This document shows, in pieces, positions 9,406 through 19,185 of a stretch of DNA of 64,000 bases. The position numbers and the translations under genes were made by a program. Within the stretch, counting starts at the first letter, position 1. Each line of letters starts with the position of its first letter. Source of the stretch: Bacteroides sp. (GTDB taxonomy: Bacteria > Bacteroidota > Bacteroidia > Bacteroidales > Muribaculaceae); the NCBI GenBank assembly GCA_014802325.1, contig JAAVCK010000010.1, positions 1 to 64,000 of the forward strand. The letters are read 5' to 3'. The notes below the pieces were generated by a model. The model saw only the letters and a list, made by a program, of their open reading frames with translations, was not told where the DNA came from and searched no databases.

Positions 9406-10416
9406 ATGGGTCTTTTTGAAAAATTAACCGTGAAAGCCAAGTCGATGCCCCAGCGCATCGTGCTTCCCGAAGGAACCGAACCTCGTACACTCACTGCCGC
9501 CGACCGCATCCTCAGTGAAGGCATCGCCGAAATCATACTCATAGGCGACCCCGAAGCCATCAAGGCCAAGGCTGCCGAACTTAACCTCGCCAATATTGAC
9601 AAGGCCACTATAGTAGATCCCGCCGACGAAAAAGTGATCGACAAATATGCTCCCGTCTACTACGAGCTCCGCAAGAAAAAAGGCATCTCTATGGAAGAAG
9701 CCCGCGCCACCGCAGCCAACCCCCTCTATCTGGGCTGCCTCATGGTGAAGGCCGGCGACGCTGACGGCCAGGTAGCCGGCGCCCTCAACACCACCGGCAA
9801 CGTGCTCCGCGCCGCATTCCAGGTGATCAAGACCAAACCCGGTATCGACGTGGTGTCGGGTGCATTCGTCATGGTACTTCCCGAAGGTTCGCCCTATGGC
9901 TCCGACGGTCTGCTCATCTTCGCCGACTGCGCCGTAGTGCCCGAGCCTGATGCCAAGCAGCTCGCCCAGATAGCCGTATCGGCTGCGCAGACCGCCCGCG
10001 ACATCGCCGGCATAGATCCCCGCGTGGCTATACTTTCGTTCTCTACCAAAGGCTCAGCCAAGAGCGAACGTGTCGACAAGGTGATCGAAGCCACCGCAAT
10101 AGCCCACGAAATGGATCCCGAACTCATGCTCGACGGCGAACTTCAGGCCGACGCCGCTCTCGTGCCCTCAGTAGCATCAAGCAAAGCTCCCGCCAGCCCC
10201 ATCAAGGGTCAGGCCAACGTACTGGTATTCCCCTCGCTTGAAGTGGGCAACATCGCCTACAAGCTCGTGCAGCGTCTCGGCGGCGTAGAAGCCGTAGGTC
10301 CCGTGCTTCAGGGTCTGGCCGCTCCCGTCAACGACCTCTCGCGCGGTTGCTATCCCGAAGACATCTACAAGACCATCATCATCACCTGCAACCAGGCTAT
10401 CGGTGCCAAGGCATAA
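9406..10416 (+). CDS. pta: Phosphate acetyltransferase
   Basis: Full-length Pta; IVLPEGTEPRTL, GLVADGQVAGALNTTGNVLRAAFQVI-type region. Confidence 0.95.
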   Translation: MGLFEKLTVKAKSMPQRIVLPEGTEPRTLTAADRILSEGIAEIILIGDPEAIKAKAAELNLANIDKATIVDPADEKVIDKYAPVYYELRKKKGISMEEARATAANPLYLGCLMVKAGDADGQVAGALNTTGNVLRAAFQVIKTKPGIDVVSGAFVMVLPEGSPYGSDGLLIFADCAVVPEPDAKQLAQIAVSAAQTARDIAGIDPRVAILSFSTKGSAKSERVDKVIEATAIAHEMDPELMLDGELQADAALVPSVASSKAPASPIKGQANVLVFPSLEVGNIAYKLVQRLGGVEAVGPVLQGLAAPVNDLSRGCYPEDIYKTIIITCNQAIGAKA

Positions 10417-10455
10417 TTCCATATAATCATTCACTTACAAGTACGTATATAAATC

Positions 10456-11658
10456 ATGAAAATCCTCGTGCTTAACTGCGGCAGCAGTTCTGTAAAATAC
10501 AAACTCATCGACACCACCACCGACGCCGTACTCGCTGAAGGCGGCGTGGAAAAAATAGGTCTGCCCGACGGCTTCATCAAGTTCAAGAAAGCCGACGGCT
10601 CTAAGGAAATCATCGAGCTCGGCCACATAGACCACCTTGCAGCCGTCAAGGCAATTCTCGACCGCCTCACCGACAAGGTGGACGGTTGCATAGAATCGTT
10701 TGACGAAATCGACGCCGTAGGCCACCGCGTGGTACACGGAGGCGAGAAATTCAACGCTTCTGTGCTCATCGACGACAACGTAAAGGATATGATCAAGCAG
10801 TGCTACGACATAGCACCCCTCCACAACCCCGCAAACATGACCGGTATCGACGCTATCACCGAGCTCATGCCCGGCACTCCTCAGGTAGCAGTATTTGACA
10901 CCGCCTTCCACCAGACCATGCCCGCCAAGTCATTTATGTATGCCCTCCCGATAGAGTATTACAAAAACGACGGCGTGCGTCGCTACGGCTTCCACGGCAC
11001 AAGCCACCGCTACGTGTCGCAGCGCGTATGCGAGATTCTCGGCGTAAGCCCCGAGGGCAAGAAGATCATCACCTGCCACGTGGGCAACGGCGGCTCGATT
11101 ACCGCTGTGGTCGACGGCAAGTCGATCGACACCTCTATGGGTCTCACCCCCACCGAAGGCCTCATGATGGGTACACGTGTGGGCGACGTAGATCCCGGTG
11201 CGCTCGTATATCTCATGCTCAAGCACAATCTCTCGGCCAACGACATCCAGACCATCATCAACAAGAAGAGCGGTGTGCTGGGCGTAAGCCAGGTATCGAG
11301 CGACATGCGCGAGATCGACGACGCCATCGCCAAGGGCAACGAGCAGGCTATCCTGGCCTTTGACATGTATAAGCAGCGCATAGTGAAATATGTAGGCGCT
11401 TATGCTGCCGAAATGGGTGGCGTAGACATCATCGTATTCACCGGCGGCGTGGGCGAGAATCAGGCTGCGGTGCGCCAGGACGTATGCGACCACCTCGCAT
11501 TTATCGGCGTGGAAATAGACCGCGAACTCAACGAGAAGACCCGCGGCACCGAGACCGTGCTTTCGACTCCCGCTTCGAAAGTGCAGGTAGTGGTGGTACC
11601 CACCGACGAGGAACTCATGATAGCCCGTGACACTCAGGAAATCGTAAAAGCACTCTGA
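10456..11658 (+). CDS. ackA: Acetate kinase
   Basis: MKILVLNCGSSSVKYKL, VFDTAFHQTMP, GFHGTSHRYV, GVGENQAAVR. Confidence 0.97.
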   Translation: MKILVLNCGSSSVKYKLIDTTTDAVLAEGGVEKIGLPDGFIKFKKADGSKEIIELGHIDHLAAVKAILDRLTDKVDGCIESFDEIDAVGHRVVHGGEKFNASVLIDDNVKDMIKQCYDIAPLHNPANMTGIDAITELMPGTPQVAVFDTAFHQTMPAKSFMYALPIEYYKNDGVRRYGFHGTSHRYVSQRVCEILGVSPEGKKIITCHVGNGGSITAVVDGKSIDTSMGLTPTEGLMMGTRVGDVDPGALVYLMLKHNLSANDIQTIINKKSGVLGVSQVSSDMREIDDAIAKGNEQAILAFDMYKQRIVKYVGAYAAEMGGVDIIVFTGGVGENQAAVRQDVCDHLAFIGVEIDRELNEKTRGTETVLSTPASKVQVVVVPTDEELMIARDTQEIVKAL

Positions 11659-12560
11659 TGAACAGCAAACCGATCCGTGCAGCCGTAGTGGGTTACGGCA
11701 ATATTGGCCGCTTCACTGTAGAAGCCCTCGAAGCTGCACCTGACTTTGAAATCGCAGGAATAGTGCGCCGCTCGGCGGCGCACATTCCTTCTGAAATAGC
11801 CCAATATCCCGTGGTGACCGACATCACCATGCTCAACGACGTAGACGTGGCTATCCTGGCCACTCCCACCCGTGAGGTGGAGACTCACGCTCTGCACTGC
11901 CTGGCCGCCGGCATCAATACTGTCGACAGCTTTGACATCCACACCTCTATCGTCGACCTCCGCCGCAGCCTCGACGCCGCAGCCAAGGCCGCCGGAAGAG
12001 TTTCGGTCATATCGGCCGGATGGGATCCGGGTAGCGACTCGATAGTGCGCACGCTGCTCGAAGCAGCCGCTCCCAAGGGATTGACCCACACCAACTTCGG
12101 ACCCGGCATGAGTATGGGCCACACCGTGTGTGTCAAGTCCAAGCCCGGTGTGAAGGACGCTCTGTCAATGACTATGCCCAAAGGCGACGGCATGCACCGC
12201 CGCATGGTGTATGTGGAGCTTGAGGACGGTGCATCGCTCACCGACGTGACTCGCGCCGTGAAGGAAGACCCCTATTTCGCATCCGACGAGACACATGTGA
12301 TGGCCGTAGAGTCGGTCGACGCAGTAAAGGATATGGGCCACGGAGTGCACATGGTGCGCAAGGGCGTATCCGGACGCACACAGAACCAGCGCTTTGAGTT
12401 CTCGATGTCGATCAACAACCCCGCCCTCACCGCACAGATACTCGTGGCTGTGGCTCGCGCCTCGATGCGTCTTCAACCCGGCGCTTACACCATGATAGAG
12501 ATACCCGTAATCGACCTCCTTCCGGGCGACCGCGAGAATATCATCGGCCATCTGGTGTGA
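11658..12560 (+). CDS. ddh: meso-diaminopimelate dehydrogenase
   Basis: IRAAVVGYGNIGRFTVEALEAAPDFEIAGIVRR, SAGWDPGSDSIVRTL, GPGMSMGHT; overlaps ackA stop by 1 nt (TGATG). Confidence 0.92.
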   Translation: MNSKPIRAAVVGYGNIGRFTVEALEAAPDFEIAGIVRRSAAHIPSEIAQYPVVTDITMLNDVDVAILATPTREVETHALHCLAAGINTVDSFDIHTSIVDLRRSLDAAAKAAGRVSVISAGWDPGSDSIVRTLLEAAAPKGLTHTNFGPGMSMGHTVCVKSKPGVKDALSMTMPKGDGMHRRMVYVELEDGASLTDVTRAVKEDPYFASDETHVMAVESVDAVKDMGHGVHMVRKGVSGRTQNQRFEFSMSINNPALTAQILVAVARASMRLQPGAYTMIEIPVIDLLPGDRENIIGHLV

Positions 12561-12629
12561 AACCTTCCGGTGTCGGTAGACGTTATAGTCAGAGTAACGC
12601 ATCTGTATCACCACTTTACCTCTGATCTT

Positions 12630-13682
12630 ATGAAAATAGAAACATCGACCGCCTCCTGCCCCGCAGGAACCATCAAATTATTTACCATCACCAATGCAAG
12701 CGGTGCCTCGGTGACTCTGTCATCACTCGGTGCCGGCATTGTGTCGCTCACCGCACCCGACGCTGAGGGCAAGCTCGCCGACGTAGTGCTCGGATATAAA
12801 GACCCGGCCTCGTATCTCAACGACGGTCCTTGCGCCGGCAAGATACCGGGACGATATGCCAACCGCATAGGCCACGGCACGTTCTCGCTCCGTGGCAAGG
12901 AATATCATCTTGAAATCAACAATGGTCCTAATGCGCTCCACGGAGGCACCGATGGTTTCCAGAACCGATTGTGGGATGCCGCAGCTGTCTCCGACGACAC
13001 GGTGGAATTCACCCTCCACTCCCCCGACGGCGATGCCGGCTACCCCGGTAATCTTATGGTTAAGGCATCATATAAGTGGACTGACGACTGCACTCTTACG
13101 CTCAACATCACTGCTACCACCGATGCCCCCACAGTGGTAAACCTCACCAACCACGCCTATTTCAACCTCGACGGCGAGGATGCCGGCAGCGTGCTCGGCC
13201 ATGAGCTGAAGCTCAGCGCCCCCTCCTATCTCGTCGCCGACGTGAACCTACTTCCCACCGGCGAGCTCGACCCCGTTGAAGGCACTCCTATGGACTTCCT
13301 CGATTTCAACACACTTGGCAGCCGCATCAATGCCGACTTCCCGGCACTGAAATTCGGCAACGGCTACGACACTTGCTTCGCCGCCGAAGATTATGCCACT
13401 GAGCCGCATAAGATGCGCACCCTCGCGGTGCTCCGCTCTCCGCGGTCACGTCGCACACTCACCGTTGAGTCCACCCAGCCCGGCATTCAGGTATATACCG
13501 GCAACTGGCTGTCAGGCTGCCCCGAAAGTATTTCGGGTCACGCTTATGCCGACTATGACGGTGTGGCTCTTGAGTGTCAGCACTTCCCCGACTCGCCCAA
13601 CCATCCCGAATTTCCCACCACCGAGCTGCTGCCCGACGGGAAATATGACGAAACCATAATTTTCAAATTCGCCACATATTAA
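12630..13682 (+). CDS. galM: Aldose 1-epimerase
   Basis: Galactose mutarotase motifs: GRYANRIGHGTFSL, NNGPNALHGG, LTNHAYFNL, ALECQHFPDSPNHPEFPTTEL. Confidence 0.93.
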   Translation: MKIETSTASCPAGTIKLFTITNASGASVTLSSLGAGIVSLTAPDAEGKLADVVLGYKDPASYLNDGPCAGKIPGRYANRIGHGTFSLRGKEYHLEINNGPNALHGGTDGFQNRLWDAAAVSDDTVEFTLHSPDGDAGYPGNLMVKASYKWTDDCTLTLNITATTDAPTVVNLTNHAYFNLDGEDAGSVLGHELKLSAPSYLVADVNLLPTGELDPVEGTPMDFLDFNTLGSRINADFPALKFGNGYDTCFAAEDYATEPHKMRTLAVLRSPRSRRTLTVESTQPGIQVYTGNWLSGCPESISGHAYADYDGVALECQHFPDSPNHPEFPTTELLPDGKYDETIIFKFATY

Positions 13683-13686
13683 TAAT

Positions 13687-14592
13687 ATGAAACCTACTCT
13701 TTACGTACTGGCAGCCGGAATGGGCAGCCGCTACGGTGGTCTGAAACAGCTTGATCCCCTCGGTCCGCAGGGACAGACCATTATGGACTACTCGATCTAC
13801 GATGCCATCCGCGCCGGCTTCGGCAAAGTGGTTTTCGTGATCCGCAAAGACTTCGAGCAGGACTTCCGCGACAAGATTCTATCGAAATACGAAGGCCATA
13901 TACCGGTGGAAGTTGTATTCCAGAGCACCGACAAGCTGCCCGAAGGATACACCTGCCCGCCCGACCGCACCAAGCCCTGGGGCACAAACCATGCGGTGAT
14001 GATGGCTTCCGACGTGATCAAGGAACCGTTTGCCGTAATCAACGCCGATGACTTCTATGGCCGCGACGCTTTCGAGGTAATGGCACGCGACCTGATGCGC
14101 CCCCGCGACCACAAGGGCGACTATTCGATGGTAGGATTTCGCGTGGGCAACACCATGACCGAAAACGGCTCTGTGTCGCGCGGAGTGTGCTCGACCGATG
14201 CCGACTCTAATCTCACCACCGTGGTAGAGCGCACCGCCATAGCCTACGACCCCGACGGCTCAATAGCGTTCACTGACGAAAACGGCGACAAACAGACCCT
14301 CGACCCTGCCACTCCCGTGTCAATGAATCTGTGGGGTTTCACGCCCGACTATTTCGACTTCAGCGACCGCGAGTTCCGCAAATTTCTCGACAAGGATCTC
14401 AATACGCCCAAGGCAGAATTCTTCATCCCTCTCGTTGTAGATACACTCATACACAGCGGCGAGGCCACGGTAAAAGTGCTCGACACTGATTCGCGCTGGT
14501 TTGGCGTGACCTACGCTGCCGACCGTCCCGGCGTGGTAGCTAAACTGGCCGAACTGCATGCGGCCGGCGTATATCCCGACAAGATGTTTTAA
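13687..14592 (+). CDS. Sugar-phosphate nucleotidyltransferase family protein
   Basis: LAAGMGSRYGGLKQLDPLGP, GTNHAVMMA, VINADDFYGRDAF. Confidence 0.85.
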   Translation: MKPTLYVLAAGMGSRYGGLKQLDPLGPQGQTIMDYSIYDAIRAGFGKVVFVIRKDFEQDFRDKILSKYEGHIPVEVVFQSTDKLPEGYTCPPDRTKPWGTNHAVMMASDVIKEPFAVINADDFYGRDAFEVMARDLMRPRDHKGDYSMVGFRVGNTMTENGSVSRGVCSTDADSNLTTVVERTAIAYDPDGSIAFTDENGDKQTLDPATPVSMNLWGFTPDYFDFSDREFRKFLDKDLNTPKAEFFIPLVVDTLIHSGEATVKVLDTDSRWFGVTYAADRPGVVAKLAELHAAGVYPDKMF

Positions 14593-14611
14593 CTCACCTC
14601 CATCAGATCAT

Positions 14612-15754
14612 ATGACACTCAAAGACAAAGTAACAGAGGCTTTTAAAAGCCACTTCACCGGCGAAGGCACTCTCTATACCTCGGCCGGACGCATCAATCT
14701 GATAGGTGAGCACACTGACTATAACGGCGGCTTCGTTTTCCCCGGAGCTATCGACAAGGTGATACTCGCCGACATCCGCCCCAATGGCACCGACCGGGTG
14801 AATATCTACTCGGTCGACATCGACGAGTCAGCCTCCTTCGGTCTCGAAGAAAACGACAAACCGGCTCAGCAGTGGGCACGCTACATCTTCGGAGTGTGCC
14901 GCGAGACTATCAAGCGCGGATTCAAGGTAGAAGGATTTGATGCTGCCTTCGCCGGCGACGTGCCTTTAGGCGCAGGTCTGTCTTCGTCAGCCGCTCTCGA
15001 ATCATGCTTTGCGTTCGCTCTCAACGATCTTTTCAACTCCAATGCCATTCCCAAATTTGAACTTGCCCGCATAGGTCAGTCTACCGAGCACAACTACTGC
15101 GGAGTAAACTGCGGCATAATGGATCAGTTTGCCTCGATTTTCGGAAAAAAAGACTGCCTGATGCGTCTTGACTGCCGCTCGCTTGAGCACGAATATTTCC
15201 CTATACATCTTGACGGCTACCGTCTGGTACTTGTTGACTCGGTGGTGAAACACGAGCTCGTGGACTCACCTTACAACCGTCGCCGCCAGTCGTGTGAAAA
15301 CGTCGCCGCCGCTCTGGGCGTAGACACTCTGCGCGATGCCACCCTCGAAATGCTCAATGCTGCCAAAGACAAAATCTCAGCCGAAGACTACAAGCGCGCC
15401 AAGTTTGTGATCGGTGAAAAAGACCGCGTGTTGGGTGTGTGTGAAGCTCTCGGTCGCGACGACATCGCCACCGTCGGTAAGCTCATGTACGAGACCCACG
15501 AAGGACTCTCGAAAGAATATGAAGTATCGTGTGAAGAACTCGACTACCTCGTGGAGATAGCCCGCGAGTGTGGCGTGACCGGTTCACGTATCATGGGCGG
15601 AGGTTTCGGAGGCTGCACCATCAATCTTGTGGCCGACAGCGTATACCCATCGTTTATCGACACCGTCACCAAGAAATTCGCTGCCCGCTACGGCCATGCT
15701 CCCCGCATCTACGACGTAGTGATTTCCGACGGCGCCCGCCGATATGAAGAATAA
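14612..15754 (+). CDS. galK: Galactokinase
   Basis: GRINLIGEHTDYNGGFVFPGAID, GDVPLGAGLSSSAALE, GSRIMGGGFGGCTINLV. Confidence 0.95.
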   Translation: MTLKDKVTEAFKSHFTGEGTLYTSAGRINLIGEHTDYNGGFVFPGAIDKVILADIRPNGTDRVNIYSVDIDESASFGLEENDKPAQQWARYIFGVCRETIKRGFKVEGFDAAFAGDVPLGAGLSSSAALESCFAFALNDLFNSNAIPKFELARIGQSTEHNYCGVNCGIMDQFASIFGKKDCLMRLDCRSLEHEYFPIHLDGYRLVLVDSVVKHELVDSPYNRRRQSCENVAAALGVDTLRDATLEMLNAAKDKISAEDYKRAKFVIGEKDRVLGVCEALGRDDIATVGKLMYETHEGLSKEYEVSCEELDYLVEIARECGVTGSRIMGGGFGGCTINLVADSVYPSFIDTVTKKFAARYGHAPRIYDVVISDGARRYEE

Positions 15755-15785
15755 TAATCAATAATCACAATAAGTAAAATCAATC

Positions 15786-16106
15786 ATGACATTCACTGAC
15801 GAAAACGTAAAAGAAATCATCGCTTCAGGCAAGCCCGTAGTCATCGACTTCTGGGCTACATGGTGCGGTCCCTGCATGAAAATGGCTCCCCTCATCGACG
15901 AGCTGGCCAAAGAATACGAAGGCCGCGTGGTAATAGGCAAATACAACATCGAGGAAGAAGTGGAACTCCCCGGCGAATACGCCATCCGCTCCATCCCCAC
16001 CCTGCTTTATTTCAAAAACGGCGAGATGATCAAGGATCTCCGCATGGCCGGCTCTCAGTCGCGCGACGCGCTGGTGGCCAACATCGAGAAACTCCTCGCA
16101 CTCTAA
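15786..16106 (+). CDS. Thioredoxin
   Basis: VIDFWATWCGPCMKMAPLIDELA active site. Confidence 0.95.
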   Translation: MTFTDENVKEIIASGKPVVIDFWATWCGPCMKMAPLIDELAKEYEGRVVIGKYNIEEEVELPGEYAIRSIPTLLYFKNGEMIKDLRMAGSQSRDALVANIEKLLAL

Positions 16107-16296
16107 TTGATTTATGATTCACGATTTATAATTCATGACTATTATTGCTGTAATCATGAGTTATAAATCATAAGCCATTGAGCATAAATCAAAAAAGAAT
16201 CATATATCCTGAAGCAATAAAGGATAATAAATTGTTATCTATTAATCATGAATCGTGAATCATGAATTATAAATCATAAATCAAAAATCGTAAAAA
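16107..16296. repeat. AT-rich ATTCATGATT/AATCATGAAT imperfect repeat array
   Basis: Repeated 7-11 bp units (gattcacgattt, aatcatgaatcgtgaatcatgaattataaatcataaatc), left half inverted relative to right half. Confidence 0.75.
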
Positions 16297-16297
16297 G

Positions 16298-16693
16298 ATG
16301 TATCAGTATCAAGTATCATTCAGCGATGCAGTGCGCCGCGCACTCACCGTCAACTACTGCAACTTCCAAGGCCGCGCAAGCCGCTCGGAATTCTGGTGGT
16401 TTTTCCTGTTCAGCAATATTGTTGGATGCATTATCTCACCCCTCTACCTTTACAGCGGCTCGTCAACTTTAAGTCTGATATTTGGCATTTTATATTATGC
16501 TATATCTCTATACTTCCTCTTACCCTCATTGGGTCTTTTGGTACGCCGTCTCCATGACACAAGCCGGTCGGCCTGGAACCTCTTATGGTGGCTTCTTCCC
16601 GTAATCGGATGGATTGTATTAATCGTATATCTCGTGCAGGATTCCACTCCCGGCGACAACGAATACGGCCCCGCGCCCAACGTCACCGAGTGA
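16298..16693 (+). CDS. DUF805 family membrane protein
   Basis: FQGRASRSEFWWFFLF, RRLHDTSRSAWNLLWWLLPVIGWIVLIVYLVQDSTPGDNEYGP. Confidence 0.92.
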   Translation: MYQYQVSFSDAVRRALTVNYCNFQGRASRSEFWWFFLFSNIVGCIISPLYLYSGSSTLSLIFGILYYAISLYFLLPSLGLLVRRLHDTSRSAWNLLWWLLPVIGWIVLIVYLVQDSTPGDNEYGPAPNVTE

Positions 16694-16722
16694 CGCAGAC
16701 ATCACCCGCGATTTAAACCATC

Positions 16723-16763
16723 AAGGACGATTAAGACTATCATAAGATGCCTTAATCGTCCTT
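16723..16763 (+). terminator. Hairpin, probable terminator after DUF805 gene
   Basis: Perfect 13-bp AAGGACGATTAAG/CTTAATCGTCCTT stem; weak T tract. Confidence 0.5.
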
Positions 16764-16918
16764 ATCATATAAAACGATAAAAATTTTTCCGTAAAGTTTT
16801 GAAATAAGCAAAATTATGCATAATTTTGCAGTCGCAATGGAAATTTGCGGGGCGCATTGTGTCCCGCCCCCATGCATCAAAGCTTTTTAATTAACCCTAT
16901 TTATTAACCCATTTTTTA

Positions 16919-18715
16919 ATGACTGAAGAAGTAAAAAACTCCCCTATCGAGGATTTCGATTGGGAAGCTTATGAAAAAGGCGAGACCAAGGGCGAGAAAT
17001 CGCGCGAAGAGCTCACCAAGACCTATGATGAATCGCTCAACACCGTGCGCGACAAGGACGTAATCGAAGGTACCATCATCTCGCTCAACAAGCGCGAAGC
17101 AGTGGTTAACATCGGCTACAAGAGCGACGGCATCATCCCCGTAAGCGAATTCCGCTACAACCCCGACATCAAGGTTGGCGACACTGTCGAAGTGTTCATC
17201 GAGAACCAGGAAGACAAGAAAGGCCAGCTCATCCTCTCTCACCGCAAAGCCCGCGCAGCCCGCTCATGGGATCGTATCAACGAGGCTCTGGAGAAGGACG
17301 AAATCATCAAGGGCTACATCAAGTGCCGCACCAAGGGCGGTATGATCGTAGACGTATTCGGTATCGAGGCATTCCTCCCCGGATCGCAGATCGATGTTAA
17401 GCCCATCCGCGACTACGATATGTTCGTGGGCAAGACCATGGAATTCAAGGTAGTCAAGATCAATCAGGAATTCAAGAACGTCGTTGTAAGCCACAAGGCT
17501 CTCATCGAAGCCGAACTTGAGCAGCAGAAGCGCGAGATCATCGCCAAGCTCGAAAAGGGTCAGGTACTCGAAGGTACTGTCAAGAACATCACCAGCTACG
17601 GTGTGTTTATCGACCTCGGTGGCGTAGACGGTCTCATCCACATCACCGACCTCTCTTGGGGCCGCGTGAATCACCCCGAAGAAGTTGTGGCTCTCGACCA
17701 GAAGCTCAACGTGGTTATCCTCAACTTCGACGACGAGAAGAAGCGTATCGCTCTCGGTCTGAAGCAGCTCCAGCCCCATCCCTGGGATGCCCTCGATGCT
17801 GACCTCAAGGTTGGTGACAAGGTTAAGGGCCGCGTAGTGGTTATGGCCGACTACGGTGCATTCGTTGAAATCGCCCCCGGCGTGGAAGGTCTTATCCACG
17901 TGAGCGAAATGTCATGGTCGCAGCACCTCCGCTCGGCTCAGGACTTCCTCAAGGTTGGCGACGAAGTTGAAGCCGTTATCCTCACCCTCGACCGCGAAGA
18001 CCGCAAGATGTCGCTCGGCATCAAGCAGCTCAAAAATGATCCCTGGGAAGACATCGAAACCAAATACCCCGTTGGCAGCAAGCACACCGCACGCGTGCGC
18101 AACTTCACCAACTTCGGCGTATTCGTTGAAATCGAAGAAGGCGTTGACGGTCTTATCCACATCAGCGACCTCTCTTGGACCAAGAAAGTTAAGCACCCCA
18201 GCGAATTCACTGAAATCGGTGCTGACATCGACGTTCAGGTACTCGAAATCGACAAGGAAAACCGTCGTCTCTCTCTCGGTCACAAGCAGCTCGAAGAAAA
18301 TCCCTGGGATGTATTCGAGACCATCTTCACTGTAGGCTCTGTTCACGAAGGTACTATCGTGGAAATGGTAGAGAAGGGTGCTGTAATCGCTCTCCCCTAC
18401 GGCGTGGAAGGATTCGCTACTCCCAAGCACCTCGTTAAGGAAGACGGCTCTAAGGCCGGCGTTGACGAGAAGCTCAGCTTCAAGGTGATCGAATTTAACA
18501 AAGACTCCAAGCGCATCATCCTCTCTCACAGCCGCATCTTCGAAGATGAAGCTAAGGGCGAACAGCGCACCGAAACCGCTCGCAAGCCCCGTCGCAACGG
18601 TGGTAACAACCGTCGCGCCGAAGAGCAGCCCATGCTCAACGCTCCCCTCGAAAAGACCACCCTCGGTGATCTCGAAGCACTTGCAGAGCTCAAGGAGAAA
18701 CTCTCTAAGAAGTAA
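16919..18715 (+). CDS. rpsA: 30S ribosomal protein S1
   Basis: Multiple S1 repeats (GVFIDLGGVDGLIHITDLSWGRVNHP etc.). Confidence 0.97.
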   Translation: MTEEVKNSPIEDFDWEAYEKGETKGEKSREELTKTYDESLNTVRDKDVIEGTIISLNKREAVVNIGYKSDGIIPVSEFRYNPDIKVGDTVEVFIENQEDKKGQLILSHRKARAARSWDRINEALEKDEIIKGYIKCRTKGGMIVDVFGIEAFLPGSQIDVKPIRDYDMFVGKTMEFKVVKINQEFKNVVVSHKALIEAELEQQKREIIAKLEKGQVLEGTVKNITSYGVFIDLGGVDGLIHITDLSWGRVNHPEEVVALDQKLNVVILNFDDEKKRIALGLKQLQPHPWDALDADLKVGDKVKGRVVVMADYGAFVEIAPGVEGLIHVSEMSWSQHLRSAQDFLKVGDEVEAVILTLDREDRKMSLGIKQLKNDPWEDIETKYPVGSKHTARVRNFTNFGVFVEIEEGVDGLIHISDLSWTKKVKHPSEFTEIGADIDVQVLEIDKENRRLSLGHKQLEENPWDVFETIFTVGSVHEGTIVEMVEKGAVIALPYGVEGFATPKHLVKEDGSKAGVDEKLSFKVIEFNKDSKRIILSHSRIFEDEAKGEQRTETARKPRRNGGNNRRAEEQPMLNAPLEKTTLGDLEALAELKEKLSKK

Positions 18716-18741
18716 TCAGCCCAACCACTGATATATTTCCA

Positions 18742-18777
18742 CGGCGGCCGGATATCACATCCGGCCGCCGATTTTTT
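18742..18777 (+). terminator. Rho-independent terminator after rpsA
   Basis: CGGCGGCCGGAT..ATCCGGCCGCCG-ATTTTTT. Confidence 0.9.
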
Positions 18778-19185
18778 GCATCCGGCAAGCGGGCCATTCC
18801 GGAGGGTATGTGATTCTTGTAGGGACGCTCACTGGGGAGCGTCCGACGGTAGATGGTGCGCGACTACAGCGATAAAGAATGTATTCCTGCCGTGGGGCGA
18901 GAACCGGGTGGAGTCGGCCAGGTCAAGGCCACCGATAAGTCCGGCAAACTTTCTGTCTTGAAACAATAGCTGCCACGAATAGCTCGGATAAGCCACGTTG
19001 AGTATGAAACACCGGTCGCGGTCGCTAAGACACATTACTGCCGATTTCACCGCTCATGGGCGAAATTTATGGCAAGATACTATGAAAAAAATCCTAAAAT
19101 CAGGCCTGAAACGGCTTTAATCGGGGAAAATGTAGTAACTTTGCCGGACAATTACGCGAAATTATATCAAATTAACTTATAAAAA

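Noticed and set aside
16107-16296. Possible CRISPR or phase-variable tandem repeat
   Set aside because: Units are 7-11 bp and irregular with no unique spacers; better described as an AT-rich imperfect array.
18829-19050. 73-aa minus ORF as a gene
   Set aside because: Overlaps the REP-like hairpin repeat and has no recognisable domain; more likely decayed intergenic sequence.
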